Below, piece by piece: positions 24,446 through 33,097 of a stretch of 64,000 nucleotides of DNA. Every line of letters starts with the position of its first letter. Position 1 is the first letter of the stretch. The translations under genes and the position numbers were made by a program. Origin of the DNA: UBA5314 sp040217815 (GTDB lineage Bacteria; Bacillota; Syntrophomonadia; Syntrophomonadales; Syntrophomonadaceae); assembly GCA_040217815.1 (NCBI GenBank), contig JBEHWI010000017.1:1-64000 (forward strand), read 5' to 3'. Below the pieces are notes generated by a model that worked only from the letters and a program-made list of their open reading frames with translations, did not search any database and had not been told where the DNA came from.

Positions 24446-25558
24446 ATGGGATTCTGGTCTATTGCCACATTCTTAGTTGCCGGCGTTGCCGTCTATGTTG
24501 CCTGGCGCGGCCGGCAGGCTTTCGTTCCCCAGCCCTACAAATGGGCGTACTGGCTGGGCTGCCTGCTTTTACTGGCTTCTTTTGTACTTCTAAGGATGCT
24601 GAAACCGGGTACTGGCGCATTGGGACACGCTCTGACCTGGCTCGGTTCCTATTCACTGGCAGCTTTTTTTTATGCCTTTTTGGTTGTCCTAGTGCTTGAT
24701 ATTCTCCGCAAGGCCGACGACTTTCTGGGATTTATTCCTTCATCATTCCGGCAGTCGCCATCCCGGGTCGGTTTGGGGGCCATAGCGATCCTGGTTTGTA
24801 TACTGGGCTATGGAACCTGGAACGCCTGGCATCCGGTGATCCGACCTTATGAAGTAAATATCGCCAAAGAAGTTAGTGGCGATAAAGACCTGCATGTGGT
24901 TATGGTGTCTGATCTTCACCTGGGCACCATTGTCAATAGAGAGCGGCTTTCCAACATGGTCGGGCTTATCAACCAGCGAAACCCCGACATGGTTGTCCTG
25001 GCCGGCGACGTTGTAGATGGGGATATGGAGCCGTTTAAGGAACAGCAAATGGATGATATCCTTGCCCGGCTACAACCAAAGCTGGGAACATACATGGTTC
25101 TTGGCAACCACGACGGACGTTCCGGTGAGGAAATAACCCACCTGCTGGCTGATGGAATAACCGTACTACGGGATCAGTATCAACTGGTTGACGGCCGTTT
25201 TTACGTGATTGGACGCGACAATCGGGGATTTCAACCGTCTTCAAAGGCCAAAAATACTCTGACGGAAGTCATGGCAGGAATTAACCGGGAGAAGCCGATA
25301 ATTCTAATTGACCACAACCCCTCCAACCTGGATGAAGCGCTGACCAGCGGGGTTGACCTTCAGCTTTCCGGACACACTCATCAGGGACAGATGTTTCCCA
25401 ATAACTTTATCACGGCCAACATGTATGAGGTTGACTGGGGCTACCTGAAAAAAGACCGGCTGCAAGTAGTGGTTTCAACCGGCATAGGTACCTGGGGCCC
25501 CCCCATAAGAGTTGGCAACACGCCTGAACTTGTAGATATGTTAATCCATTTTCAATAA
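24446..25558 (+). CDS. Membrane-anchored metallophosphoesterase (YkuE-like)
   Basis: 370 residues. Three to four hydrophobic segments in the first 135 residues, then a calcineurin-like domain: VVMVSDLHLGTI (D and H ligands), VLAGDVVDGD, MVLGNHDGRSGEE and LSGHTHQGQMFP, all ligands intact. YkuE-type proteins are exported or membrane-bound phosphoesterases. ATG follows GGAGGTAGATAA. A TATAAT lies at 24393-24398 without a clear -35. A damaged tandem copy follows at 25664-26185. Confidence 0.92.
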   Translation: MGFWSIATFLVAGVAVYVAWRGRQAFVPQPYKWAYWLGCLLLLASFVLLRMLKPGTGALGHALTWLGSYSLAAFFYAFLVVLVLDILRKADDFLGFIPSSFRQSPSRVGLGAIAILVCILGYGTWNAWHPVIRPYEVNIAKEVSGDKDLHVVMVSDLHLGTIVNRERLSNMVGLINQRNPDMVVLAGDVVDGDMEPFKEQQMDDILARLQPKLGTYMVLGNHDGRSGEEITHLLADGITVLRDQYQLVDGRFYVIGRDNRGFQPSSKAKNTLTEVMAGINREKPIILIDHNPSNLDEALTSGVDLQLSGHTHQGQMFPNNFITANMYEVDWGYLKKDRLQVVVSTGIGTWGPPIRVGNTPELVDMLIHFQ

Positions 25559-25663
25559 CACATGTTTTTTGCCAGGGGAGGGTTTGCGGTGCTCATTATT
25601 ATCCACCCCCAATCGAGAGTAACAACTATAAGGTGACGTTTTTAAGTAAGCGGAGGTTTGTTA

Positions 25664-26185
25664 ATGGAATTCTGGTCCAAGACCACCTTAATTGTAATGA
25701 TTTCTGCTCTATACATAGCCTGGCGCGGGCGGCAGGTCTTTGTTGCAGGGTCTACTGGTTTTGCTGCCTGGCCTGGCTGGCTGCCATCCTGTTTATTTTG
25801 AGTGTTAAATGGGGCGCTGGTATACACCGGGCAGAGTCTTGACCTGGTTTGGTGCCTACTCAATGGCGGCTTTTTTTATGCCTTTCTCATTGTCCTGCTG
25901 CTTGATCGTCCATAAAGCCAATTCCAAACTGGATTTCATCCCTCCTGCCATAAAGACCAAACCGTCGCATATAGTTGTTGGAGTCATTCTAGTCCTGTTA
26001 GGTATATTGGGATATGGAACCTGGAATACCTGGCATCCGGTAATAAGGTCCTATGAAATAAACATCTCCAAAGAAGTTGCCGGTTCAAAAGATCTGCATG
26101 TGGTCCTGGTATCGGAATTACCTGACCGCCCCTACGGGTCGGTACCACGCCCGAATTGGTGGATTTGATGATTCACTTTAAATAG
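25664..26185 (+). pseudogene. Decayed tandem duplicate of the metallophosphoesterase
   Basis: It starts with GCGGAGG and ATG, and reads MEFWSKTTLIVMISALYIAWRG, clearly a copy of the upstream protein's start. At least two frameshifts or stops break the membrane region. The second part (ILGYGTWNTWHPVIRSYEIN, then DLHVVLVSEL) matches residues up to the first metal motif. It then jumps directly to VGTTPELVDLMIHFK and a stop, the last 15 residues of the parent. The whole catalytic domain, about 190 residues, has thus been deleted. Non-functional as an enzyme. Confidence 0.88.
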
Positions 26186-26200
26186 TTCCCTTTTGAACTG

Positions 26201-27070
26201 CTATGACTTGTACCTCTGATCGAGCTGCAGATATTCATCCAAGCCCACCAACTGGTTGAACTCGCCAAAACTGAGTATTAGATCCTGGCAGCCGTCGGTG
26301 GTGCCGGAGCGTTTCAATTCGCTTAAGACCTGGCCCAGCGCCCGGGCTACCGTATACAGAGCGGTGCAGGGCCAGAATACTATTTTGAAGCCCAAGTGAT
26401 GCAATTCCTCGGCTGTGAGAATGGGAGTTCGGCCACCTTCAACCATATTGGCCGCCAGAACTGTACCGGGAAAAGCTGTCCCGATGCTTGCCAATTCATT
26501 CAGATCCTGAGGCGCTTCGATAAAAAGGGCTTCGGCTCCGGCGTCCAGGTAGCGCTTGCCGCGGTCTATAGCCTCGGCCAGCCCCAGGGGAGCTCGGGCG
26601 TCGGTGCGAGCTACAATCAAAGTGTCTTTATGACTTTTGGCTTCACAGGCGGCTTTGATCTTCTGCTCGTGCTCCCTGGCAGGTATTACTTCTTTACCTT
26701 GCATGTGGCCGCAGCGTTTGGGGAAGACCTGGTCCTCGAATATTATGGCCGCCGCCCCCAGCATTTCATATTCCTGCACCGTACGGCGCACGCTCAAAGG
26801 GTTGCCGTAGCCGGTGTCCCCATCGGCAATCACCGGCAGGTCTACCGCATCATTGATTATCTTTAAAGACTGAGCCATTTCACTCATGGAGAGGCAGCCT
26901 ACATCTGGTTGGGCCAGCCGAGAAGCGGCTGCGCTATACCCCCCCATTATCAGCACCTTAAAACCTGCCTGTTCAATCAATTTGGCACTGAGTGCATCAT
27001 AGGCCCCCGGAGCCACAATGATGTCCCCGGTCTTCAACAACTGTCTCAATTGGGCTGCTTTTAATTCCAT
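26201..27070 (-). CDS. Isocitrate lyase/PEP mutase family enzyme (methylisocitrate lyase-like)
   Basis: 289 residues. The TIM-barrel family is shown by APGAYDALSAKLIEQAGF, VIADGDTGYGNPLSVRRTV (metal-binding Asp residues) and FEDQVFPKRCGHMQGKEVI, where KRCGH is the catalytic Cys motif of lyases; PEP mutases lack it. PrpB-like methylisocitrate lyase, dimethylmalate lyase or oxaloacetate decarboxylase are the candidates. No prpC or prpD is nearby, so the methylcitrate cycle is not supported by context. ATG follows AGAGGTGTTCAACG. Monocistronic. Confidence 0.88.
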   Translation of the reverse strand: MELKAAQLRQLLKTGDIIVAPGAYDALSAKLIEQAGFKVLIMGGYSAAASRLAQPDVGCLSMSEMAQSLKIINDAVDLPVIADGDTGYGNPLSVRRTVQEYEMLGAAAIIFEDQVFPKRCGHMQGKEVIPAREHEQKIKAACEAKSHKDTLIVARTDARAPLGLAEAIDRGKRYLDAGAEALFIEAPQDLNELASIGTAFPGTVLAANMVEGGRTPILTAEELHHLGFKIVFWPCTALYTVARALGQVLSELKRSGTTDGCQDLILSFGEFNQLVGLDEYLQLDQRYKS

Positions 27071-27150
27071 CGTTGAACACCTCTTTTTTATAACATCATC
27101 TATTTTAACAGAATTGATCGGGTATAGTTACCTGGGATTGGAGCAGACAT

Positions 27151-27179
27151 TTATATCAAAACATGTGTTCTGGTATAAT
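27151..27179 (+). promoter_or_regulatory. SOS (DinR/LexA) box inside the dinB promoter
   Basis: AAACATGTGTTC at 27159-27170 is close to the Gram-positive LexA consensus (GAACATATGTTC). It fills the spacer between a weak -35 (TTATAT, 27151-27156) and a good -10 (TATAAT, 27174-27179). LexA bound there would block polymerase, so the gene downstream should be DNA-damage inducible. Confidence 0.7.
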
Positions 27180-27238
27180 AATAACAGTATGGCGTTGTTA
27201 ATAATATGCTACCTTTCTGCAATGGGGACAGTACGATA

Positions 27239-28432
27239 ATGAGTGATTCCAATAGCAAACTTCACATAATACACTGCGATCTGGATGCTTTTTTCGCATC
27301 GGTGGAGCAGCTGGATCACCCTGAATTCCGCGGGAGGCCGGTTATCGTAGGAGGAGATGCCCGCTCCCGGGGAGTTGTTTCGACTTGTTCATACGAAGCC
27401 AGAAAATCCGGGGTTAGGTCGGCTATGCCCATGGCCCGGGCTTTGCGGCTTTGCCCGCAAGCGGTATACCTTCCCGTGAACATGCCGCGCTATGTTGAGA
27501 TGTCAAGGCAGGTTTTTTCAATTTTAGCGGACTACAGTCCCCTTATGGAACCGCTGTCTATCGATGAAGCGTTTCTGGACATCAGCGGAACTCAGAACCT
27601 GTTTGGCAGTCCCTCTGACATCGGAAGACGGATAAAGAAACGGGTCAGAACTGAGTTGGGTTTGATTATTTCAGTGGGGATTTCCTACAACAAATTCTTG
27701 GCCAAACTGGCCTCAGATATTAGCAAACCCGATGGTTTGATGACCATAAGCCGTGAGCAGGCCCTGGAAATACTGGCGCCGCTTCCGGTTTCTAACCTGT
27801 GGGGGGTGGGGGAAAAGGGGCAGGACCAGCTGCGAGTCTGGGGTCTTGAAACCATTGGTGAGGTGCAAAAGCTGCCTCCCGGATGGCTGGAGGAAAGGAT
27901 GGGAGTAAGCGGGCGTCTTTGCTGGCAATTGGCTCAGGGCATTGATCATCGCGAAGTGGAGCCGGAACGAGAGAAAAAGTCGCTGGGGCGTGAAATGACT
28001 TTTCCTCAAGATGTGGATGACCTGGAATACCTCAAGCAAATGCTTAAGGTCTTTGCTGCCGAGTTGTGCCCCCGCCTGCGAAAAATAAAGCATTCTGCGG
28101 CGACAATATCCATAAAACTTCGTTTTAACAGCTTCAAGACCATTACCCGCAGTTGTACTATAGCGGCCTGTGACAGTGAGGGTTTGACAGCGGGTATAGC
28201 TATACAACTATTAGAACAGGTTTACCAGGGAAGTCCCCCCTTACGCTTGATTGGACTGACCTTAAGCAATTTGACGCCGACCGGTGATTGTGAACAAGGC
28301 GCGCTTTTTGATGAACAAAGACAAAAGAATCATTCGGTTGATCTGCTTATGGACAATATCCGGGAGCGTTTTGGACCCAAGTCGATCAAACGCGCTCATC
28401 TCCTGGATGTTGATGATAAAGGTAGTTGGTAA
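27239..28432 (+). CDS. dinB: DNA polymerase IV (Y-family)
   Basis: 397 residues. HIIHCDLDAFFASVEQ holds the first catalytic Asp, GVVSTCSYEARKSGVRSAMP the finger and steric-gate area, and PLSIDEAFLDISGT the second acidic pair; palm, thumb (SNLWGVGEKGQDQL) and little-finger domains are all present. Error-prone translesion polymerase. ATG at 27239 is preferred on homology, since the conserved part begins at KLHIIHCD; an in-frame ATG at 27206 has no ribosome site. Controlled by the SOS box just upstream. No clamp-binding motif QLxLF is obvious, though GALFDEQ near the C-terminus may serve. Confidence 0.95.
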   Translation: MSDSNSKLHIIHCDLDAFFASVEQLDHPEFRGRPVIVGGDARSRGVVSTCSYEARKSGVRSAMPMARALRLCPQAVYLPVNMPRYVEMSRQVFSILADYSPLMEPLSIDEAFLDISGTQNLFGSPSDIGRRIKKRVRTELGLIISVGISYNKFLAKLASDISKPDGLMTISREQALEILAPLPVSNLWGVGEKGQDQLRVWGLETIGEVQKLPPGWLEERMGVSGRLCWQLAQGIDHREVEPEREKKSLGREMTFPQDVDDLEYLKQMLKVFAAELCPRLRKIKHSAATISIKLRFNSFKTITRSCTIAACDSEGLTAGIAIQLLEQVYQGSPPLRLIGLTLSNLTPTGDCEQGALFDEQRQKNHSVDLLMDNIRERFGPKSIKRAHLLDVDDKGSW

Positions 28433-28630
28433 ACTTCGACCTTATGCCGACCTTTCAAAGCGTTATAGACCAATTGATTGTTATTATTAAACAATATCTG
28501 AGATTTGTACGGTGATGGAAGGGAATCGCTTGTTTTATGAAGAATTATGTTGGATATGAGCTGTAATAAAAAGTATAAGTTATAAGTAATCCAATAGTAT
28601 CCCAATAGTATGTCAAAAGGAGGGACCAAG

Positions 28631-29050
28631 GTGATTGACTTTACCCGAAGTTTCTTTGGTTATCATAAAGAAGATGTGGATCTATACTTTCGGGATCGGG
28701 AAAAGGACATACAGACTCTTCTACAGAATAAATATGCTCAACTTGAGGACATGAAGGAAACCAATCAGCAGCACAAGGCCAAAATCAAAGAAGCTTTACA
28801 GAAGGAACAAGACCTGCTCAATAAAAGAGAGCAGATTTTTAATGCCTTTGTTCAACAACTGGCCGAGATCGAAGACACTCTGCAGAAAAACCAGGATGAT
28901 ATGCGCAAGGCCAAGCTGAATGATTTAAATAGACTGAAGCAAAAAGTTGAAGAAATGGAAAACTGGAAGGAACAACTAAACCTTTTTAATGAGGAGATAA
29001 TAAAGATTCGGGACAAATTTCGTTCCCAAACTGCCTTGAAAGTACAATAA
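28631..29050 (+). CDS. DivIVA-like coiled-coil protein 1
   Basis: About 139 residues. GTG at 28631 lies seven bases after AAGGAGG; an ATG at 28610 lies before that site and is rejected. The N-terminus FTRSFFGYHKEDVDLYF resembles the DivIVA/GpsB membrane-targeting motif (F...GY...VD.F). The rest is one long, highly charged coiled coil (from about residue 25 to the end). DivIVA proteins mark poles and septa or organise cell-wall synthesis. It is followed after 16 bases by a second protein with the same N-terminus, so the two probably assemble together. Confidence 0.65.
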   Translation: MIDFTRSFFGYHKEDVDLYFRDREKDIQTLLQNKYAQLEDMKETNQQHKAKIKEALQKEQDLLNKREQIFNAFVQQLAEIEDTLQKNQDDMRKAKLNDLNRLKQKVEEMENWKEQLNLFNEEIIKIRDKFRSQTALKVQ

Positions 29051-29066
29051 AAGGCTGGTGACGCAA

Positions 29067-29753
29067 GTGTTTAAACGATCGTTTATTGGCTACAATACCA
29101 GGAGCGTTGATGAACACAAAGAAAATTATGAATCACAGATGAATGAACAGTTGGAGCAGATAGACCGTGCGGTCAATGCTGCCGTGGCAGAACAAAGCGA
29201 GTTGTCCGAGCAGTTGAAGAGCATCACCCAAAGAATCGACGCCAGCCTGCTGGGCACCGTTCTGATATCCAAGTATCAAGACGATTTGACGGTAGTGCTG
29301 AATGAATTCAGAGCTGCAGCTCATGAGAAAATGGCCTCAAACCAAAGCGAAATGCACGAATTTACCAGAGAGATAAACCGGCAGATACAAAGGGCGGACG
29401 AACAGATAACCGAAGTCAAGGCTAAAATAGTGTCCCTGTGTAAAGGAATAACCGGGGCTTTAGACTGCCCTGAGAACGATCTGGCTGAGATAAACGAGGG
29501 AACCGTACAGATCAAAGAAAGCATCAACCGCTTTACCGAACGGGTGGAAGAGTCCGGAGTATCAATGGTTAATTTAAAGGCTAAAGGCAACTCGAGTCAT
29601 GTTGAAGGTGATGCTTACGCTGCCCCGGTGTTCAGCGCCGGCTCCACAATGAATTGGAAAAGCGTCAGGCAGACCATGGGTGATGACAACTCATCCCCGG
29701 GCGATGTAGTTGCTCAATTTTTAGACAAATTGAGGAAAGCATGGAATAGCTAA
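29067..29753 (+). CDS. DivIVA-like coiled-coil protein 2
   Basis: About 228 residues. The N-terminus FKRSFIGYNTRSVDEH parallels the neighbour's FTRSFFGYHKEDVD. A coiled coil covers about residues 10-180 and the tail (AAPVFSAGSTMNWKSVRQTM, then FLDKLRKAWNS) is low complexity ending in an amphipathic helix. GTG 29067 with GGTGA upstream is preferred; a GTG at 29058 is an alternative. Same transcript as protein 1. The role is inferred only from the N-terminal motif: cell-shape or division scaffold. A terminator follows. Confidence 0.62.
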   Translation: MFKRSFIGYNTRSVDEHKENYESQMNEQLEQIDRAVNAAVAEQSELSEQLKSITQRIDASLLGTVLISKYQDDLTVVLNEFRAAAHEKMASNQSEMHEFTREINRQIQRADEQITEVKAKIVSLCKGITGALDCPENDLAEINEGTVQIKESINRFTERVEESGVSMVNLKAKGNSSHVEGDAYAAPVFSAGSTMNWKSVRQTMGDDNSSPGDVVAQFLDKLRKAWNS

Positions 29754-29832
29754 AATATGCTTTATAACGTTAAACAGCTGCCCTGAATGAGCGCAGTTAC
29801 GTAATAGGAGCGGAATCAAAGTGAAGAGAACA

Positions 29833-29873
29833 AACCGGTTTTATGAGCAGAGCATGCCAATGACCGGTTTTTA
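29833..29873. terminator. Bidirectional terminator
   Basis: AAACCGGT...ACCGGTTTTTATT with a loop of about 22 bases, between convergent genes; A-rich on one side and T-rich on the other. Confidence 0.65.
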
Positions 29874-30821
29874 TTAATCCTTCTGATACGGGGTTTTCTT
29901 TAGTTGGGCATCAAGGAAATCCAGAACCCGATTGATGTTTTCCGGCGTATTGAGACCCTTCCCGTCGTGGCCTACTCCCTGGATTACAATTGTCTGAACC
30001 TTGCTTTTTCCCAGAACGGCCTCCAGCTTTTTAGAAAAATCGGTTGACTGCTGCACTGGTACCAGGGGGTCAATGGTGCCATGCTGTATCAAGATGGGGG
30101 GATCATCAGGTGTAATGTACGTTTCCGGATTGGCTTTTTTCACCATCTCGGGGATCAGGGTGATCTGTTTTCCCATCAGCTTGGAGGTATATGAATCTGG
30201 TTTATCTTGAAGATAACCGTTTATTCCGCTCTTTTTAAACTGTTCATCCATGGTTAAGAAGTTTATCGGTCCACACCAATCCACCACCGCTTGAATGCAA
30301 TCGGACTGGTCGGCGTTCCCCAGGCTGGGATCCTGAAGCTCCTTAACCCCACCGGAAGTTCCAGCCAGAGCAGAAAGCTGCCCCCCCGCTGAACTTCCCC
30401 AACAGGCTATTTTGTTGGGATTTATATTGTATTGAGCGGCATTGGCCCTTAAGAAACGAATAGCAGCTTTTATATCATAAATCTGGGCCGGAAAAACCGC
30501 CTCACCACTCAGGCGATAGTTGACTGAAACAACCGCATAGCCCCTCTTCAATGCGGACATGGCCATTAGAAGATCGGGTCCCACCTTATCTCCCCCTGAA
30601 TAGGCGCCCCCATGTATCGAAATAATGACCGGATAGGGACCTTTGCCTTCACTGGGAAGGTATATATCCAATTTTTGTGCGGGAGATACGCTGGCATAGG
30701 AGATATTTAAAATAGTCGTCTGGAAATTGGATGACGCACTCTGGCTGCATCCCTCCAGGGTCACTGCCATACCTGAACCAATTAGTATCAGAACCAGGAT
30801 CCCCGCCAATGATTTCTTCAT
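29874..30821 (-). CDS. Lipoprotein alpha/beta hydrolase (carboxylesterase type)
   Basis: 315 residues. ATG 30821 with GGAGGCG five bases upstream; the signal peptide ends in a lipobox LEGC (about Cys22). The hydrolase domain has the HGGAYSGG oxyanion motif, the nucleophile elbow WGSSAGGQ (Ser), Asp in GTIDPLVP and His in GVGHDGKG, a complete triad of the BD-FAE/esterase-lipase class. It acts outside the cell on an ester substrate, perhaps acylated glycans. Monocistronic. Confidence 0.9.
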   Translation of the reverse strand: MKKSLAGILVLILIGSGMAVTLEGCSQSASSNFQTTILNISYASVSPAQKLDIYLPSEGKGPYPVIISIHGGAYSGGDKVGPDLLMAMSALKRGYAVVSVNYRLSGEAVFPAQIYDIKAAIRFLRANAAQYNINPNKIACWGSSAGGQLSALAGTSGGVKELQDPSLGNADQSDCIQAVVDWCGPINFLTMDEQFKKSGINGYLQDKPDSYTSKLMGKQITLIPEMVKKANPETYITPDDPPILIQHGTIDPLVPVQQSTDFSKKLEAVLGKSKVQTIVIQGVGHDGKGLNTPENINRVLDFLDAQLKKTPYQKD

Positions 30822-31196
30822 TAATTCGCCTCCGTAACAACTTGCCTGTTTCAAGCTATGATATTTATCGATTATAAATGAGTTTCACTAAAACTCCTGA
30901 CTGGCTGCTTTCCGGTGATGAAGGGTGAGCGGTCCATCATGAAAATGCAAATTTAAGGACAACCCCCAAAGAAAATAATATCAATATTATCCCGTAGTAG
31001 GCAATAATCAAGCATATCAATCCTACCCGAGAAAATTTTACCAGAAACGCCAAAGGAAAAGAAGGCCGTTTTTGCGGGATTAAAAACATGAAGACAGTAT
31101 ATTTATGCAGAATATTTGGGGATTAGCTCGTGGTCAGCCTATGGAATGACTTAATCTAATAAGCTTGGTGTCAAAAGGTTGTTTTTATTGCAGATT
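30822..31196. other. Intergenic region without a recognisable gene
   Basis: About 375 AT-rich bases. No open frame with a ribosome site, no clear promoter pair, and no repeat shared with the rest of the window. It must hold the promoter of the esterase gene (minus strand) and the end of the YvyF-like gene. Confidence 0.45.
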
Positions 31197-31430
31197 TTAG
31201 ATTTTCCGATAAATTAGACGTCCTTCCCGAATATAACGAAACAGGGTTTCCTCATTTATTCCGGTAGATGCTGTCAATTCCTGAAAATCGCAGCCTGGGT
31301 GCTCATTAATATAATCCTTTACCTTATTAAAATTGGTCCGTTCGCTCTCAAAGCAGCCCTGGCAAACCGTACTGGTCCCGCTAAATGTAAAGAGGCTGTT
31401 GCATACTGGACAATTGCGTAATTCGCACAT
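31197..31430 (-). CDS. Small zinc-ribbon protein of the YvyF (TIGR03826) flagellar-region family
   Basis: About 77 residues. Four cysteines in two knuckles (NCPVC and CQGC) form a zinc ribbon; then FNKVKDYINEHPGCDFQEL and GINEETLFRYIREGRLIY form a small helix-turn-helix with the family-typical FIREGRL-like end. YvyF lies beside flgM in flagellar operons of Bacilli and Clostridia, but no flagellar gene is near here. ATG 31430 has AAAGGAT nine bases upstream; a GTG at 31439 is an alternative. Function probably regulatory. Confidence 0.75.
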   Translation of the reverse strand: MCELRNCPVCNSLFTFSGTSTVCQGCFESERTNFNKVKDYINEHPGCDFQELTASTGINEETLFRYIREGRLIYRKI

Positions 31431-31867
31431 GTTTAGCACATCCTTTCTACGGCTCGCAATATTGTAGGGATGTCTTTAAAAAAGGGGCCCGGTTTGTGGA
31501 CAACGTTCCACAATTCTGCGTATTATAATAAGATTAGCCTATTACGGTATAAATTTCCTCCGACTAAAGTTTCATATTTAATAGGAAAAAGGTCACAATT
31601 TAGTCTATTCTGACTACTAAAAATGACCTGCGTGAATATAGGTCCTAAATCGCTCATCATTTAGATCCTTAGGGAAGCAGGAATTTTGCGCTGCCTTTAG
31701 CTCGAGCTCAATCCGGGATTGAGACATGGAATAGGATCAACCGGGAGCAGCTTTGCTCACATATACAGGAAATTGGGTATTAATGCGAGAATATTACATG
31801 AATACTTTGGTATTTACGGATAAGGGTGCCAGGCTGACAGCAGTTAGGCATCGGCGGAGGGGACAGG
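31431..31867. other. Intergenic region between divergent genes
   Basis: About 437 bases between a YvyF-like gene and a deacetylase gene. It includes a short inverted pair AATCCGGGATT near 31710 and several AT-rich tracts. A possible frame beginning at 31753 is out of phase with the deacetylase and lacks homology. No certain feature. Confidence 0.4.
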
Positions 31868-32788
31868 ATGAGGGAAAGGCGCGAATTTATTGCATTATAC
31901 GTATCATTGATAGTGGTAGCTGCAATCATGTGGACAGCGGGCAAATATTATCCGAACCAGGCGTCGCTGGTGATGGCCACCACATCACCAGAAATCCAGC
32001 AACCGGAAATCCTATCTGAAACCAGAGCATTGCTCGACGCTTCCCGGGCAGGTGCTCCGAAGCTTAAACTAACCCGGGAAATCAAGGGAATACCGATCCT
32101 TATGTACCACAATGTCAGCCCCGATCCCTCGACGGGAAGTATAGGACATAGAATGGAGCCGGAGACCTTCGACCGGCAGATGCGCTACTTGAAGGAGCAT
32201 GGCTACCATACGGTTGATCTGGGCGCAGTACTTGATTTTTACCAGAAAGGGACTGCTCTACCTGAAAAACCAATAGTGATCACACTGGACGATGGCTTTC
32301 AGGGCACCTATTATTACGCATTTCCTGCCCTCAAAAAATACGGCTTTACGGCCACTGTCTTTGTGGTCAGCAATGTGGTCGGTGGATTAAACGACTTCGA
32401 TATAAAAGCGGGGTTGAAGCCCCCTACCAGGATGTTAACCTGGGAGCAAATAAAGGAGATGGATGCCGCGGGTATTACCATTGGCTGCCATACCCTGGAT
32501 CATGCTCATTTGCGAAAAATAGGCCAGGGTGAGGCCCGCCGGCAGATAGTTGAGTGTAAAAAGGTACTGGAGGAAGTACTGGGTGAGGAAGTTCAATTCT
32601 TCTGTTATCCCTACGGCGAATATAGTTCTTATGTCCTACAGGTGCTTAGAGAGTGCGGTTTTCGGGCTGCGGTCACCGTCAACCCTCTGCTGGTGACCGG
32701 AATAAAGGACCCGCTTCAATTAAACCGGATCGGCATTCCCGGTTACATGGAAGATGAAGAGTTTGCCAGCCGTATTATGGGGCCATAG
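31868..32788 (+). CDS. Exported polysaccharide deacetylase
   Basis: 306 residues. A basic start (MRERREF) and one hydrophobic segment (IALYVSLIVVAAIMWTAG) give a signal anchor. The NodB domain holds PILMYHNVSP, VITLDDGFQGT (TFDDG-like motif), GCHTLDHAHL (metal His pair) and FCYPYGEYSSYV. A short insert after VVSNVVGG distinguishes it from the paralogue at 19904-20830. ATG follows GGCGGAGGGGACAGG. Expected to deacetylate cell-wall or extracellular glycans. Confidence 0.9.
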   Translation: MRERREFIALYVSLIVVAAIMWTAGKYYPNQASLVMATTSPEIQQPEILSETRALLDASRAGAPKLKLTREIKGIPILMYHNVSPDPSTGSIGHRMEPETFDRQMRYLKEHGYHTVDLGAVLDFYQKGTALPEKPIVITLDDGFQGTYYYAFPALKKYGFTATVFVVSNVVGGLNDFDIKAGLKPPTRMLTWEQIKEMDAAGITIGCHTLDHAHLRKIGQGEARRQIVECKKVLEEVLGEEVQFFCYPYGEYSSYVLQVLRECGFRAAVTVNPLLVTGIKDPLQLNRIGIPGYMEDEEFASRIMGP

Positions 32789-33097
32789 GCATATTCTGAT
32801 TTTAGGGAGATATTTATAAAAGGTATAACTCTTAAACATTGACCTATGATAATGGCAGCGGGCCTCAAAGCGCCCGGGACTAATAGCCGGGAAAGGTGGC
32901 TTTACGGTGAGGAAAAAGAAGCATCCTGTCTCCCCGGCCGGGAGAGCGAATGCTCTGACCGGATCGGTGGTCGTGATATACTTCAACAGCCTTTATGCTC
33001 TCACCTTTGAAACCCAGGTGCCGCTGCTTGGTGGCAAACTTTCTACCCTTTCTATCAACTCTTTTCCTGTTTCCTCCTCTGAACAAGGGCCGCAACG
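32789..33097. other. GC-rich intergenic region with several hairpins
   Basis: About 309 bases. From 32855 to 33010 there are consecutive short inverted repeats (GGGCctcaaaGCGCCC, CCCGGG...CCGGG, CTCCCCGGCCGGGAG, AGAGCGAATGCTCT). The density of hairpins is higher than in the other gaps and the stretch follows a TTGACC at 32841-32846. A structured leader for the DUF3810 gene is possible. Frames on both strands here show no homology. Confidence 0.35.

Noticed and set aside
32830..33010. Possible cyclic-di-GMP or cobalamin riboswitch in the hairpin-rich gap
   Set aside because: Some pieces (GGTGGCTTTACGG) look suggestive on one strand, but the conserved core blocks of both classes are absent.
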